A stretch of DNA of 64,000 nucleotides from Zoogloea sp. (GCA_023150095.1 JAKLLO010000002.1:1-64000), one strand, 5' to 3'; shown: positions 22,216 through 31,073, counted from the first letter of the stretch. Notes: generated by a model from the letters alone, not told the origin. Numbers and translations: made by a program.

Positions 22216-23963
22216 ATGGCCTCCCGGACGGTGGTCAGCCCCTGACGGGCAACCTGCAGCGGCTTGAGCGGCGCGTCGGGCGCGACGCCGAGGGTACGCA
22301 GCGCTCCGCCGGTCACCTGGGCGAACACCGGCGCGGCCACGTCGCCGCCGTAGTGCTTGCCGTTGGTGGGCTCGTCGATCATCACGGCGACGATCAGGCG
22401 CGGGTCGGAGATCGGGGCGATGCCCACGAAGGAGGCCACATAGCGGTTGGCGTAGCGGCCGCCGACCAGCTTCATCGCGGTGCCGGTCTTGCCGCCGACC
22501 CGGTAACCGGGCACGTTGGCCTGCTGCGCGGTACCGCCCGGCTGGACGACCATCTCGAGCATCTGGCGCACCTCGCGGGCAGTTTGCGGCGCGAACACGC
22601 GGGAGCCATGCACCGGCGGCGTATCCACGCGGGACAGGGACAGCGGCACGATGTCGCCGTCGCGCGCAAACACCTGGTAGGCGTTGGCGATCTGCATCAG
22701 GCTGACCGACATGCCGTGGCCGTAGGACATGGTGGCCTGTTCGATCGGGCGCCAGCTCTTGGCCGGACGCAGACGGCCGCCGACTTCACCGGGGAAGCCC
22801 AGCTTGAGCGGCGAACCGAAGCCCAGATCGTCGAACATCTTCCACATGGTTTCGGGCGGGAAGCTCAGGGCCATCTTGGCCGCGCCGATGTTGGACGACT
22901 TCTGGATCACCTGGGCGACGGTGAGGGCGCCATGCGGGTGCGCATCGGAGATCGTCGCGGAGCCGATGGTCATCCGGCCCGGCGCGCAGTTGATGATGGT
23001 GTTGGCGGTGACCTTGCCCTTTTCCAGCGCCAGCGCGGCAGTGAAGGGCTTCATCGTCGAGCCCGGCTCGTAGGTGTCGGTGAGCGCGCGATTGCGCAGC
23101 TGGTCGCCGGTGAGCTTGACGCGGTTGTTCGGGTTGTAGGTGGGTGCGTTGGCCAGGGCGAGGATCTCGCCCGTCTTGGCGTCGATCACCACCACGCCAC
23201 CGGCCTTGGCCTTGTGGTCGGTCATCGCCTGCTTGAGGGCGGCGTGGGCGAGGTACTGGATCTTGTTGTCGATCGACAGCGCGACTTCCCTGCCATCCTG
23301 GGGCATGCGGATCGACTGGACGTCCTCGACCACGTTGCCGCGGCGGTCCTTGACCACCCGGCGGGAACCCGGTTTGCCGGCCAGCGCCGGCTCGAAGGCG
23401 AGCTCGATGCCCTCCTGACCCTTGTCGTCCACGCCGGTGAAGCCCAGCACGTGGGCCATCACCTCGCCACCCGGGTAGAAGCGGCGGTATTCGCGCTGGT
23501 CGTGGATGCCCGGCAGCTTGAGCGCCGCGATGCGATCAGCCAGCTCCGGCGACACCTGACGCTTGAGATAGACGAAATCCTTCTCGACACCGAGCTTCTG
23601 GTTGAGATCCTGCACCGGCATCTCGAGCAGACCGGCCAGCTGGCGGGTCTGGGACGGATTCAGGCGAGCGTCTTCGGGGATCGCCCAGATCGACTTGACC
23701 GGCGACGACACGGCGAGCACGTCGCCCTGGCGGTCAGTGATCTTGCCGCGGGTGGCGGGCACCTCGAGCACGCGGGCGTAGCGGGACTCACCCTTGGCCT
23801 GCAGGAACTGGTCGTTCACGCCCTGAAGGTAGGCCGCACGGCCTACCAGCGCCACCGAGCCGCCCAGCAGGCAGAGCAGGACGAAACGCGGCCGCCACGC
23901 CGGAAGCTCCGAGCGCAGCAGCGGATTGTGATTGAAGGTGACGCCCTTCTTGGCCTTTTTCAT
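22212..23963 (-). CDS. ftsI: Septal transpeptidase FtsI (PBP3)
   Basis: FtsI cross-links septal peptidoglycan in partnership with FtsW. The ATG at 23963 (MKKAKKGVTFNHNPLL) overlaps the ftsL stop (ATGA) and gives 583 residues; the frame runs on upstream through ftsL. A short basic tail and one membrane segment (FVLLCLLGGSVALVGRAAYL) precede the class-B PBP dimerisation domain. The transpeptidase motifs are STMK (PGSTMKPF), SSN (IQKSSNIGAA) and KTG (GGKTGTAMK). Confidence 0.97.
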   Translation of the reverse strand: MKKAKKGVTFNHNPLLRSELPAWRPRFVLLCLLGGSVALVGRAAYLQGVNDQFLQAKGESRYARVLEVPATRGKITDRQGDVLAVSSPVKSIWAIPEDARLNPSQTRQLAGLLEMPVQDLNQKLGVEKDFVYLKRQVSPELADRIAALKLPGIHDQREYRRFYPGGEVMAHVLGFTGVDDKGQEGIELAFEPALAGKPGSRRVVKDRRGNVVEDVQSIRMPQDGREVALSIDNKIQYLAHAALKQAMTDHKAKAGGVVVIDAKTGEILALANAPTYNPNNRVKLTGDQLRNRALTDTYEPGSTMKPFTAALALEKGKVTANTIINCAPGRMTIGSATISDAHPHGALTVAQVIQKSSNIGAAKMALSFPPETMWKMFDDLGFGSPLKLGFPGEVGGRLRPAKSWRPIEQATMSYGHGMSVSLMQIANAYQVFARDGDIVPLSLSRVDTPPVHGSRVFAPQTAREVRQMLEMVVQPGGTAQQANVPGYRVGGKTGTAMKLVGGRYANRYVASFVGIAPISDPRLIVAVMIDEPTNGKHYGGDVAAPVFAQVTGGALRTLGVAPDAPLKPLQVARQGLTTVREAM

Positions 23964-24226
23964 GGCCGCTCCTCGATGGCGATGATCTGCCCGGGCAGAG
24001 GCGGGCGCATCGCGAGTTTCTCGCGAGCGAGTTTTTCGATACGGGCGTGAGCCGCCCAGGTGCTTTGTTCCAGCTGCAGCTGGCCCCATTCGACCTCAAG
24101 CTGCTGGGAGCGCTGCTGCTCACGCTCGACGGCGGCGTAGAGCTTGCGGGCCTGGTGCTGGGACGCCACCACGCCGAGGCTGCTCGCCACCACCAGCATC
24201 ACGAGGAATCCGGTCAGACGCGCCAT
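23960..24226 (-). CDS. ftsL: Cell division protein FtsL
   Basis: 88-residue bitopic protein. A single N-terminal membrane segment (LTGFLVMLVVASSLGVVAS) is followed by a coiled-coil region (HQARKLYAAVEREQQRSQQL) and a basic tail, the FtsL layout. FtsL forms the FtsQLB complex that activates FtsWI. Sequence conservation in this family is weak, so the call relies on topology and on its exact place between rsmH and ftsI. Confidence 0.92.
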   Translation of the reverse strand: MARLTGFLVMLVVASSLGVVASQHQARKLYAAVEREQQRSQQLEVEWGQLQLEQSTWAAHARIEKLAREKLAMRPPLPGQIIAIEERP

Positions 24227-24227
24227 G

Positions 24228-25157
24228 TCAGTCGGCCTGCCTTTCGGCGATGCGCATCACGGCGCTGCGGGAGCGCGGGTTGGCGGCGATCTCTTCGTCG
24301 GACGGACGCACCTGCTTGCCGACCAGCCCGAGCTTCGGCCTGGGCAGGTCAGCCGCGCGCACCGGCAGCCGCGCGGGAAGCTGCGGCGGCCGCGACTCGT
24401 CGCGCATGAAGCGCTTGACGATGCGGTCTTCGAGGGAGTGAAAGCTGATCACCACCAGACGGCCTCCGGCCGCCAGTGCTGCCACAACCTGCGGCAGGAC
24501 TAGCGACAGCTCCTCAAGCTCTTGATTGACGAAAATCCGAAGAGCCTGGAAGGTGCGCGTCGCAGGGTGCTGGCCCGGCTCGCGCTTCCAGACCGTCTCT
24601 TCCACGATCGCGGCAAGCTGTCCAGTGGTTGCGACATGCCCCCCTGCCCGAGCAGCAACAATCGCCTTTGCAATCTCATAAGCAAACCGTTCTTCACCGT
24701 ATTCCCTCAGTACCCGGGTTATGTCGGCGACCGGCGCTTCTGCCAGCCACTCCGCCGCGGTCATCCCGCGGGTCGTATCCATTCGCATGTCGAGCGGCGC
24801 ATCGAAGCGAAAACTCATGCCCCGCCCGGCTTCATCCAGCTGCGGGGACGACACCCCCAGATCCAGCAGGACGCCGTCCACCTTCTCCACACCCCGCTCG
24901 GCCAGCGCCTCGGCAAAATCCGAGAACGGCGCATGGACGAGCTCGAAACGCCCGTCACCGATCGCCTCACCGGCGGCAATCGCCTGCGGATCGCGATCAA
25001 AAGCGATGAGCCGGCCCTTCGGCCCCAGCTGGGCCAGGATCGCCCGGCTATGCCCACCGCGACCAAAAGTGCCGTCCACGTAAACGCCGTCCGGCTTGAT
25101 CGCCAGCGCATCCACCGCTTCTTTCAGCAGCACCGTGATGTGCGGAGCGGTACTCAC
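24228..25157 (-). CDS. rsmH: 16S rRNA m4C1402 methyltransferase RsmH
   Basis: RsmH (MraW) N4-methylates C1402 of 16S rRNA using S-adenosylmethionine. The GTG at 25157 ([18 protein letters not shown]) overlaps the mraZ stop (GTGA) and gives 309 residues; the longer frame upstream lies in mraZ. Key segments are [10 protein letters not shown], the SAM loop [34 protein letters not shown] and [16 protein letters not shown]. It is the second gene of the dcw operon, as usual. Confidence 0.97.
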   Translation of the reverse strand: MSTAPHITVLLKEAVDALAIKPDGVYVDGTFGRGGHSRAILAQLGPKGRLIAFDRDPQAIAAGEAIGDGRFELVHAPFSDFAEALAERGVEKVDGVLLDLGVSSPQLDEAGRGMSFRFDAPLDMRMDTTRGMTAAEWLAEAPVADITRVLREYGEERFAYEIAKAIVAARAGGHVATTGQLAAIVEETVWKREPGQHPATRTFQALRIFVNQELEELSLVLPQVVAALAAGGRLVVISFHSLEDRIVKRFMRDESRPPQLPARLPVRAADLPRPKLGLVGKQVRPSDEEIAANPRSRSAVMRIAERQAD

Positions 25158-25600
25158 AGCGGCAGGTTTTCCCAACCTGCGGGCATGAGATCCGTGCCCA
25201 GGGCAAAGATCGCCTCCTGCTGCTTCTGCCAGCCCGCATCGGACCACAGCTCGAAGTGATCGCCCTGCCCCACCAGATGCACCTGTTTTTCCAGTTGCGC
25301 AAAGCCGCGCAGCTCGGGCGCGATCAGCACGCGGCCGGCCGAATCCATCTGTTCATCGCGGGCAAAACCCACGAGCAGACGCTTGAGCAGGGCGGAACGC
25401 TGATCGAGGCTCGAGCCGGCAAGCACCTTGTCGCGGATCGGCCCCCAGGCGGGAGCGGGATAGATCAGGAGGCAGCGGTGGGGATGCGCGGTGAGGATCA
25501 GCTCGTTTCCGGCCAGCTCGGCGAGCGCGTCCCGATGCCGCGCCGGAATCGCCAGGCGACCCTTCGCATCGAGACTGAGCGCCGCTGCGCCTTGAAACAT
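25154..25600 (-). CDS. mraZ: Transcriptional regulator MraZ
   Basis: MraZ is the DNA-binding repressor of the dcw operon. The ATG at 25600 ([20 protein letters not shown]) is the standard family start, giving 148 residues; a start four codons upstream is possible. Two AbrB/SpoVT-like half domains are present, each with the [16 protein letters not shown] or [16 protein letters not shown] signature. In known cases it binds GTGGG-type direct repeats in its own promoter, and four such repeats occur at 25641-25676. Confidence 0.97.
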   Translation of the reverse strand: MFQGAAALSLDAKGRLAIPARHRDALAELAGNELILTAHPHRCLLIYPAPAWGPIRDKVLAGSSLDQRSALLKRLLVGFARDEQMDSAGRVLIAPELRGFAQLEKQVHLVGQGDHFELWSDAGWQKQQEAIFALGTDLMPAGWENLPL

Positions 25601-25640
25601 TGATGACCCCACTTTCCAACCCCGACGAACCGGAAAAACT

Positions 25641-25676
25641 CACTTTTTCCCACTTTCGTCCACTTCGTCCCACTTT
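25641..25676 (-). promoter_or_regulatory. MraZ operator: four direct repeats with 10-bp period
   Basis: On the minus strand GTGGG, GTGGA, GTGGG and GTGAG recur every 10 bases. The plus strand shows CACTTT- or CACTTC-type blocks starting at 25641, 25651, 25661 and 25671. Known MraZ operators are repeats of this kind at one-helical-turn spacing. A further GTGGGG lies near the start codon (25607-25612). Confidence 0.8.
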
Positions 25677-25700
25677 AGAGCAAAAAAAATACCCGGTCAA
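25672..25700 (-). promoter_or_regulatory. Candidate mraZ (dcw) promoter
   Basis: On the minus strand TTGACC (25695-25700), a 17-base spacer containing a T8 tract, then TAAAGT (25672-25677). The first MraZ repeat overlaps the -10 box, so bound MraZ would block RNA polymerase. Confidence 0.7.
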
Positions 25701-25961
25701 GTTGGGTCCAGAGCAAATCTCTTTTCGCCACAAGCACTTAGGAATCGGAGGGGGTCTTGTAAGAAATCCGCTTACAAATCAACGTCAGTAGCGTGGATTG
25801 CAAAAGTTGAGGATGAATTCACAACTCCTGCGCCCGCCCGAAAGGCAGCCGAGATGCTTTCAGGCACGAAAGCGCAAAAGAATGTTTCGCACCAAGGCCT
25901 GGCGCGAAATAAGTCGCGAATGTGGAGACAAGTGGGAGAGAAACGAAAAAACGAGGGGCGA
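25701..25961. other. Intergenic region between rnpB and the dcw promoter
   Basis: No gene is recognised here. The stretch is less GC-rich than its surroundings. An open frame on each strand runs into rnpB but has no family resemblance. A T6 run on the minus strand just after the rnpB 3' end (about 25945-25950) may help end that transcript, but no clear stem precedes it apart from RNase P helix P1. Confidence 0.5.
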
Positions 25962-26358
25962 AGTGGGGAAGTCCGCCGATAAGCCGGGTTCTGTCGAGCG
26001 GGCCGGTCCGAAAACCTGCCCGCCGGGCAATCATTCCTCTGGTCGACGCGTTACCGCGCCGCTCTAGCAGCCTACCCGGGGACTCAGCGAGCAGCCTCAA
26101 CGTCCCCCTATTTGGCCTTGCCCCGGATGGGGTTTACCGTGCCGTCCGTGTCACCACGTCCGCGGTGGGCTCTTACCCCACCGTTTCACCCTTACCTGAT
26201 CCGCCCGGAGGCGGCCATCGGCGGTCTGCTCTCTGTTGCACTTTCCGTCGCTTTGGCCCGAAGGCGTATGGCGCCCGGCCGTTAGCCGGCATCCTGCTCT
26301 GCGGGGCCCGGACTTTCCTCGATGCGCGAACGCACCGCGATTGCCTGGCGAACTTCCC
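25962..26358 (-). ncRNA. rnpB: RNase P RNA (class A)
   Basis: RNase P RNA is the catalytic RNA that trims tRNA 5' ends together with RnpA. The minus strand shows the conserved 5' core GAGGAAAGTCCGGGC (26309-26323 region), central elements and the 3' signature AGAACCCGGCTTATCGG (25976-25992). The ends GGGAAGTTCGCC and GGCGGACTTCCC pair to form helix P1, which sets the 5' end near 26358 and the 3' end near 25962. A TATACT -10 box lies 7 bases upstream. Ends are estimates within a few bases. Confidence 0.96.
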
Positions 26359-26365
26359 GGCGCGG

Positions 26366-26371
26366 AGTATA
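26366..26371 (-). promoter_or_regulatory. -10 box of rnpB
   Basis: TATACT on the minus strand, 7 bases before the predicted rnpB 5' end. No good -35 box is visible; the region overlaps the 3' end of the upstream gene. Confidence 0.55.
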
Positions 26372-26400
26372 GCCGCTTCAGCCGGCAAAAGCCCGCCGCG

Positions 26401-26826
26401 TCACTCCGGGTCGCGCAGCTCGGCGGCGCGGGAGACCACCTCGTCGATCACGCAGTCGAGGCGCGAATAGAACGACGGGCTGCTGGAATCCCCCCAGGCG
26501 GTGAGGGTATCACCCACCGAGATGCCGACCTCGAGCTCGCCGCAGCCCTCCGCGCTGGCAAGCCCGGGCAGGCGGCCCGCGACCCGCCGGCCAAGACGCC
26601 CCCCCCCTTTGAAGACCACCACCACGTCGCTGGTCTTGGGATCGACGCCCAGGCTGCGGACGCCCATTGCACGGAGCGCAGGGCCGTGCTGGACCTCGAC
26701 CTTCGCGGCCATGACGGGGTCACTGCGACGCCGATCAACCGGCTGATCCACCTGCATATAGAGCACAATGCCCACAGCAAGAAGGATTAGCAGCCCGAGG
26801 GCGATGACAAGTTTACGAACGTCCAT
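26401..26826 (-). CDS. Membrane-anchored hypothetical protein
   Basis: 141 residues. The N-terminus is a single hydrophobic anchor (LVIALGLLILLAVGIVLYMQV), and the rest is a soluble domain with GVRSLGVDPKTSDVVVVFKG and two cysteines (EGCGELEV, RLDCVIDE) that could form a disulfide if periplasmic. I do not recognise the family. It lies immediately upstream of rnpB on the same strand, with its stop about 43 bases before the rnpB 5' end. A run of eight C residues (26599-26606) lies inside the gene. Confidence 0.65.
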   Translation of the reverse strand: MDVRKLVIALGLLILLAVGIVLYMQVDQPVDRRRSDPVMAAKVEVQHGPALRAMGVRSLGVDPKTSDVVVVFKGGGRLGRRVAGRLPGLASAEGCGELEVGISVGDTLTAWGDSSSPSFYSRLDCVIDEVVSRAAELRDPE

Positions 26827-27039
26827 AAAACGCCAAAATCAGCAAAAACGATATTATTGCGCACTTCGCATCTCAATTCATCCGGTCGGCGAAGGGCTGC
26901 GTGAAAAAAATGGACCTGTAAGCGATTCTTGCCGCAGCCGGCTTCAGTCGCATCCGGTTACGAGTTGCGCAAGCCGACACTTACGCTACAACGAAGGTGG
27001 TGCTGCAATGATGCATGTAAACGACTGGAGTTCCGTGCG

Positions 27040-27621
27040 ATGAAAAGTCCGTTTTGCCGATCGACGCCGCTCGCCCGACGGGCACTGCTCGCGGCGCTCC
27101 TCACGGCGGGTACGGCCGTCGCCATTCCGGCCCACGCCGACCGCGGCGGGCGCTTCCGTGGCGGCCCCGGCTGGGGTCCCGCGCCAAGGGTCTGGGTCAG
27201 CCCGCACTACCACGGTGGCTTCAACAGCTGGTGGATCGTCGGCGCCCCGTGGGTGTTCTATCCCCCCTATTACAGCCCGCCGCCCGTCGTTGTCCAGCAG
27301 GAAGCGCCGATCGTGCTGCCCGACATGCCGCCGGCACCGCAGAGTTGGTATTTCTGCGACAGCGCCCGCGCCTACTACCCCTACACCCAGACCTGCCCGG
27401 AGGGCTGGCGAAGCGTCCCGGCCATGCCGGTGGGTGAAAGCCAGGCATCTCCGGCCGAGGGCCGGAACTGGTACTACTGCGAGAGCGCCAAGGGCTATTA
27501 CCCCTACGTCCAGCGCTGCCCTGAGAAGTGGCGCCCGGTTGCCGCCCAACCCCAGACACCGTCCCAGGGCGCGACGCCGGTGCCCCCGGCAACCGGCCCG
27601 GAAGGAGCCTCCAAACCATGA
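27040..27621 (+). CDS. Secreted protein with two WYYC-type repeats
   Basis: 193 residues from the ATG at 27040, which opens a signal peptide (RRALLAALLTAGTAVAIPAHA). An Arg/Gly/Pro/Trp-rich segment follows. The C-terminal half has two repeats, WYFCDSARAYYPYTQTCPEG and WYYCESAKGYYPYVQRCPEK, each with two Cys that could pair in the periplasm. Such repeats occur in proteobacterial envelope proteins of unknown role. The stop overlaps the start of the next gene (ATGA), so the two are co-translated. Confidence 0.8.
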   Translation: MKSPFCRSTPLARRALLAALLTAGTAVAIPAHADRGGRFRGGPGWGPAPRVWVSPHYHGGFNSWWIVGAPWVFYPPYYSPPPVVVQQEAPIVLPDMPPAPQSWYFCDSARAYYPYTQTCPEGWRSVPAMPVGESQASPAEGRNWYYCESAKGYYPYVQRCPEKWRPVAAQPQTPSQGATPVPPATGPEGASKP

Positions 27622-28148
27622 ACACGCCCGACCGCCCGTCCCGTCTCTCCCGCCGCACCCGGCTGCTGATGATTCCCCTGGCCCTGCTCGCCGGCTGCGC
27701 CAGCCTGCCCAGCGGCCCGCGGGTGGCGGTGATGCCGGCCCCCGGCAAGCCCCTCGACCTGTTCACGATGGAAGACCGCCAGTGCCGCAACTACGCCGAC
27801 CAGGCTATCGGCATCGCGCCGCGGGATTCCGCCGCCCAGAACATGGTCGGCAGCGCCATCGTGGGCACCGCCATCGGTGCCGCAGTGGGGGGCCTTGCCG
27901 GCGGCAACCACGGCGCCGCCACCGGAGCGGCGGTCGGCATGGTGGCCGGCTCGGCCAGCGGTACCAGCCAGGCCGCCTATGCCGGCGCCGATGCCCAGCG
28001 TCGCTACGACATCGCCTACCAGCAGTGCATGTACGCCAAGGGCAACCAGTTGCCGGGCTACGGCTATCGCACACCCTTGCCCGCCCCCGGTGGCGCGGTG
28101 CCCCATTACTACCCGCCTCCGCCGCCCCCAGTGCTGCCGCCGCGGTAA
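27618..28148 (+). CDS. Glycine-zipper lipoprotein
   Basis: 176 residues. The signal peptide ends in a lipobox (LLAGC near residue 26), so it should be acylated and sent to the outer membrane or held at the inner one. Residues about 75-115 form a glycine-zipper hydrophobic stretch (VGSAIVGTAIGAAVGGLAGG and GAAVGMVAGSASG), followed by YDIAYQQCMYAKG and a proline-rich tail. Proteins of this type are common in proteobacteria with no settled function. It is coupled to the WYYC-repeat gene upstream. Confidence 0.82.
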   Translation: MNTPDRPSRLSRRTRLLMIPLALLAGCASLPSGPRVAVMPAPGKPLDLFTMEDRQCRNYADQAIGIAPRDSAAQNMVGSAIVGTAIGAAVGGLAGGNHGAATGAAVGMVAGSASGTSQAAYAGADAQRRYDIAYQQCMYAKGNQLPGYGYRTPLPAPGGAVPHYYPPPPPPVLPPR

Positions 28149-28226
28149 TCCCGCCTCACCCGCACGTCCTTCGCGGGTGACTTCCCCTGCGCCGTCCGGC
28201 ACAATCCGGGGCGCAGGAGATCAGCC

Positions 28227-29390
28227 ATGAAATTCGATGTACTCATCGTGGGCGCCGGACTTGCCGGCGCCGCCCTCGCCGCCGCGCTTCGCGGCAGCAA
28301 CCTGAAGGTTGGCATCGTCGAAACCCGCCCCCCGGCCCGCCCGGACGGCTGGGACGCGCGCATCTATGCGATCAGCCCGACCAACGTGGATTTCCTCTCC
28401 GAGATCGGCATCTGGCAGCACCTCGACCCGGCCCGCATGGCGCCGGTGTACGACATGGAGATCCACGGCGACGCCGGCGGCCGGCTCGATTTCTCCGCCT
28501 ACGACAGCGGCCTGCGCGAGCTCGCCTGGATCCTCGAATCCAGCCTGATGCAGCTCGAGCTGTGGGAAACCGTCAAGCGCCAGCACAACGTCACCCTGAT
28601 CTGCCCGGCCTCGCCGGCGGCGCTCGCCATCGACGACACCGCCGCGCGCCTCACCCTCACCGACGGCCGGCGCGTCGAGGCGAAGCTGGTGGTGGCCGCC
28701 GACGGCCGCGACTCGTGGGTGCGTCAGGCGGCCGGCATCGGCGCCCGCAACACCCCCTACGACGAAAAAGGCGTGGTCGCCAACTTTCGCTGCGAGAAGC
28801 CCCACCGCAACGCCGCCTTCCAGTGGTTCCGCCCGGACGGCGTGCTGGCCTATCTCCCGCTGCCCGACCAGCAGATGTCGATGGTGTGGTCCGCGCCGGA
28901 TGCCCTTGCCGACGAGCTCGTCGCCCTGCCCCCCGAAGCCCTGTGCGCGCGGGTGGCCGAAGCCGGCGGCTACCGCCTCGGCAAGCTCGAGCTCATCACC
29001 CCCGCCGCGGCCTTTCCGCTGCGCCTGATGCGCGTCGAGACTGCGGTGCGCCCACGCCTCGCGCTGATCGGCGACGCCGCCCACGCGATCCATCCGCTGT
29101 CGGGCCACGGCATCAACCTCGGCTACCAGGACGCCCGCGTGCTGGCCGAACAGATCAAGGGCCTGCCCGCCTGGCGCGACCCGGGCGAGTTGCCGGTGCT
29201 GCGCGCCTACGCCCGCGCCCGCGCCGAGGAGACCGCCCTGCTGCAATACACCACCCACGGCCTCAACCGCCTGTTCAAGCCGGCCGACCCGATCCTCTCG
29301 GGCCTGCGCAACATTGGTCTGAACCTCACCAACAGCGTGCCTGTCTTACGTAACGCGCTGGTCCGCTACGCCATTGCCGGCCGCTTCTGA
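28227..29390 (+). CDS. UbiH/UbiF/COQ6-family FAD monooxygenase
   Basis: 387 residues. Flavin-dependent ring hydroxylase of the ubiquinone pathway family. It has the N-terminal FAD loop VLIVGAGLAGAALAAAL, the middle DG motif LVVAADGRDSWVRQAAGI and the C-terminal FAD motif LIGDAAHAIHPLSGHGINLG. Ribosome binding site CAGGAGA precedes the ATG. Which ring position it hydroxylates cannot be told from sequence; betaproteobacteria have several paralogues (UbiH, UbiF, UbiI, UbiM, UbiL). The next gene downstream is a DsbC-like protein. Confidence 0.88.
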   Translation: MKFDVLIVGAGLAGAALAAALRGSNLKVGIVETRPPARPDGWDARIYAISPTNVDFLSEIGIWQHLDPARMAPVYDMEIHGDAGGRLDFSAYDSGLRELAWILESSLMQLELWETVKRQHNVTLICPASPAALAIDDTAARLTLTDGRRVEAKLVVAADGRDSWVRQAAGIGARNTPYDEKGVVANFRCEKPHRNAAFQWFRPDGVLAYLPLPDQQMSMVWSAPDALADELVALPPEALCARVAEAGGYRLGKLELITPAAAFPLRLMRVETAVRPRLALIGDAAHAIHPLSGHGINLGYQDARVLAEQIKGLPAWRDPGELPVLRAYARARAEETALLQYTTHGLNRLFKPADPILSGLRNIGLNLTNSVPVLRNALVRYAIAGRF

Positions 29391-29423
29391 ACCCCACTAC
29401 ACGCCGCCCCTGGAGACTCCCGG

Positions 29424-30152
29424 ATGAAATTCCCCTTCGTACGCTCGCTGCTCGCCACCCTCTTCCTCGCAGCCGGCGTCGCCCATGCAGCCACCGACGA
29501 AGCCTCGGTCAAGAAGAACCTCGAAACCTTCGTGGGCGGTCCCGCCGTCGACAGCGTCAAGAAGACCCCTTACGGCGGGCTCTATGAGGTCGTGCTCAAG
29601 TCCGGCGAGCTGATCTACACCGACGCCTCGGTGAGCTTCATCATCGACGGCAGCGTGATCGACGCCAAGACGCGCAAGAACGTCACCCAGGCGCGGATGG
29701 CCCAGCTGCTCAAGATCGACTTCGCCACCCTGCCCCTCGACCAGGCCATCAAGCAGGTGCGCGGCAACGGCAAGCGCGTGATCGCCAGCTTCGAAGACCC
29801 GAACTGCGGCTACTGCAAGCGCCTCGCCAAGGACATGCAGGGCCTCAAGGACGCCACCATCTACACCTTCCTGTACCCCATCCTGAGCCCGGATTCCACC
29901 GACAAGTCGAAGAACATCTGGTGCGCCAAGGATCGCGCTGCCGCCTGGAACGACTGGATGACCGCCGGGAAGGCGCCCGCCGCCGCCGCCGCCGGCTGCG
30001 ACACCAGCGTCATCGACAAGAACGTGGCCCTTGGCCAGAAGATGAAGGTCTCGGGCACCCCGACGATCTTCACCGCCGACGGCAACCGCCTGCCCGGCGC
30101 GGTGCCTCTGGCCCAGCTCGATCAGGCCATGAACCAGGCCGCCGGCAAGTAA
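29424..30152 (+). CDS. DsbC-like periplasmic disulfide isomerase
   Basis: 242 residues. Signal peptide (SLLATLFLAAGVAHA), an N-terminal DsbC-type dimerisation domain (KKTPYGGLYEVVLKSGELIY), then a thioredoxin fold with the active site CGYC (EDPNCGYCKRLAKD) and cis-proline SGTPTIF. A second cysteine pair (NIWCAKD and AAGCDTS) matches the structural disulfide of DsbC. It should shuffle wrong disulfides in the periplasm with DsbD as reductant. GGAG lies upstream of the ATG. A strong bidirectional terminator follows. Confidence 0.93.
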   Translation: MKFPFVRSLLATLFLAAGVAHAATDEASVKKNLETFVGGPAVDSVKKTPYGGLYEVVLKSGELIYTDASVSFIIDGSVIDAKTRKNVTQARMAQLLKIDFATLPLDQAIKQVRGNGKRVIASFEDPNCGYCKRLAKDMQGLKDATIYTFLYPILSPDSTDKSKNIWCAKDRAAAWNDWMTAGKAPAAAAAGCDTSVIDKNVALGQKMKVSGTPTIFTADGNRLPGAVPLAQLDQAMNQAAGK

Positions 30153-30169
30153 GCCGCACGCACCACGCA

Positions 30170-30203
30170 AAAAGGGCTGCCCTCGGGCAGCCCTTTTGTT
30201 TTT
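30170..30203. terminator. Bidirectional terminator between the dsbC-like and EAL genes
   Basis: AAAAGGGCTGCC (30170-30181) pairs perfectly with GGCAGCCCTTTT (30186-30197) and is followed by GTTTTT. On the minus strand a T5 run follows as well, so it serves the convergent EAL gene. Confidence 0.9.
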
Positions 30204-30212
30204 CCGGCCGGA

Positions 30213-31073
30213 TCAGGCCGCCGCCTGGGGCCGGCGCGGCTTGGGCAGCGGCAGGCAGTGGGCCGCCGGACGGCCCAGCAGATGGCCCTGCAGCCAGTCC
30301 ACGCCGGCCTCCCGGGCCACGTCGCGCTGCAACGGGTTCTCGATGCACTGGCACACCACGCCCATTCCGAGGCGGCGGATCTCGGCGCTGAGTTCGGTCA
30401 TCACGCGCTTGGCGAGGCTCAGGTGGCCGGCGTGGCCGATCAGGCTGCGGTCGAGCTTCACCACATCCGGCGCCAGCTGCTCCAGCCTTTCCAGATCCGA
30501 GGTATGCCGCCCGAAGTTGTCGATGGCCACCCGGTAGCCCCGCTCGCGGTATTCGGCGATGGCGACGGCGAGCGGCGCGACAGGCTCGAAGCCGTCGTCG
30601 GTGAGTTCGAGGATCACCCGATCCGGGGTCAGCCCGCAGCGGGCCAGCACCGTCTCGAACACGTGGCCGTGGTGGTCGCGCACCACACGGATCAGCTGCG
30701 GATGGACGTTGAGGGCCAGGAAGCCGCCGTGCTGCTCCCGCTCCAGCAAAAAATTGAGGGCGTGCAGGGTGCGCGCCATGCGATCCAGGTGCACCAGCTC
30801 GTCATCGTCCCGGGCATCCAGGAAGACCGCGTGGGCCGGTGCCGCCTGCGCGCCTGCGCCCACCACGCACAGGTGCGCCTCGTGCCCCGCCGGCTGCTGG
30901 CCGATGCGCTCGACAACCGGCTGAAAGCGCGTCCCGAACACCCGCCCGCCGAAGAACATGCGCACCTGCCCATCGACGAACCGGAAGCCCTCATCCTCGC
31001 CGCCGCGGACGAGCCGGTTGCGCTTGTTGAAGTAATGGACGAGTTCGGTAAGGGGCACGATGGTCTCCGGCAT
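30213..31073 (-). CDS. EAL-domain protein with degenerate catalytic motifs
   Basis: 286 residues from the ATG at 31073 (MPETIVPLTELVHYFNKRNR); the frame continues upstream. EAL domains hydrolyse cyclic di-GMP using conserved acidic residues. Here the signature reads GHEAHL instead of GYEALL, the metal motif reads AIDNFG rather than DDFG, and the ELTE position reads ELTD. KLDRSL, CIEN and WLQGHLLGRP survive. The fold is clear, but key metal residues are altered, so it may bind rather than cut cyclic di-GMP, or act through partners. A ~60-residue N-terminal extension is unassigned. Confidence 0.82.
   Translation of the reverse strand: MPETIVPLTELVHYFNKRNRLVRGGEDEGFRFVDGQVRMFFGGRVFGTRFQPVVERIGQQPAGHEAHLCVVGAGAQAAPAHAVFLDARDDDELVHLDRMARTLHALNFLLEREQHGGFLALNVHPQLIRVVRDHHGHVFETVLARCGLTPDRVILELTDDGFEPVAPLAVAIAEYRERGYRVAIDNFGRHTSDLERLEQLAPDVVKLDRSLIGHAGHLSLAKRVMTELSAEIRRLGMGVVCQCIENPLQRDVAREAGVDWLQGHLLGRPAAHCLPLPKPRRPQAAA

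Noticed and set aside
25671..25700. T8 tract as rnpB terminator
   Set aside because: It lies some 280 bases past the rnpB end and inside a good -35/-10 spacer, so it is better read as part of the dcw promoter.
25819..26100. 93-codon minus-strand frame (MRLLAESPGRLLERRGNAST and on)
   Set aside because: It lies over the 3' part of RNase P RNA; its sequence is just translation of conserved rnpB elements, a known annotation artefact.
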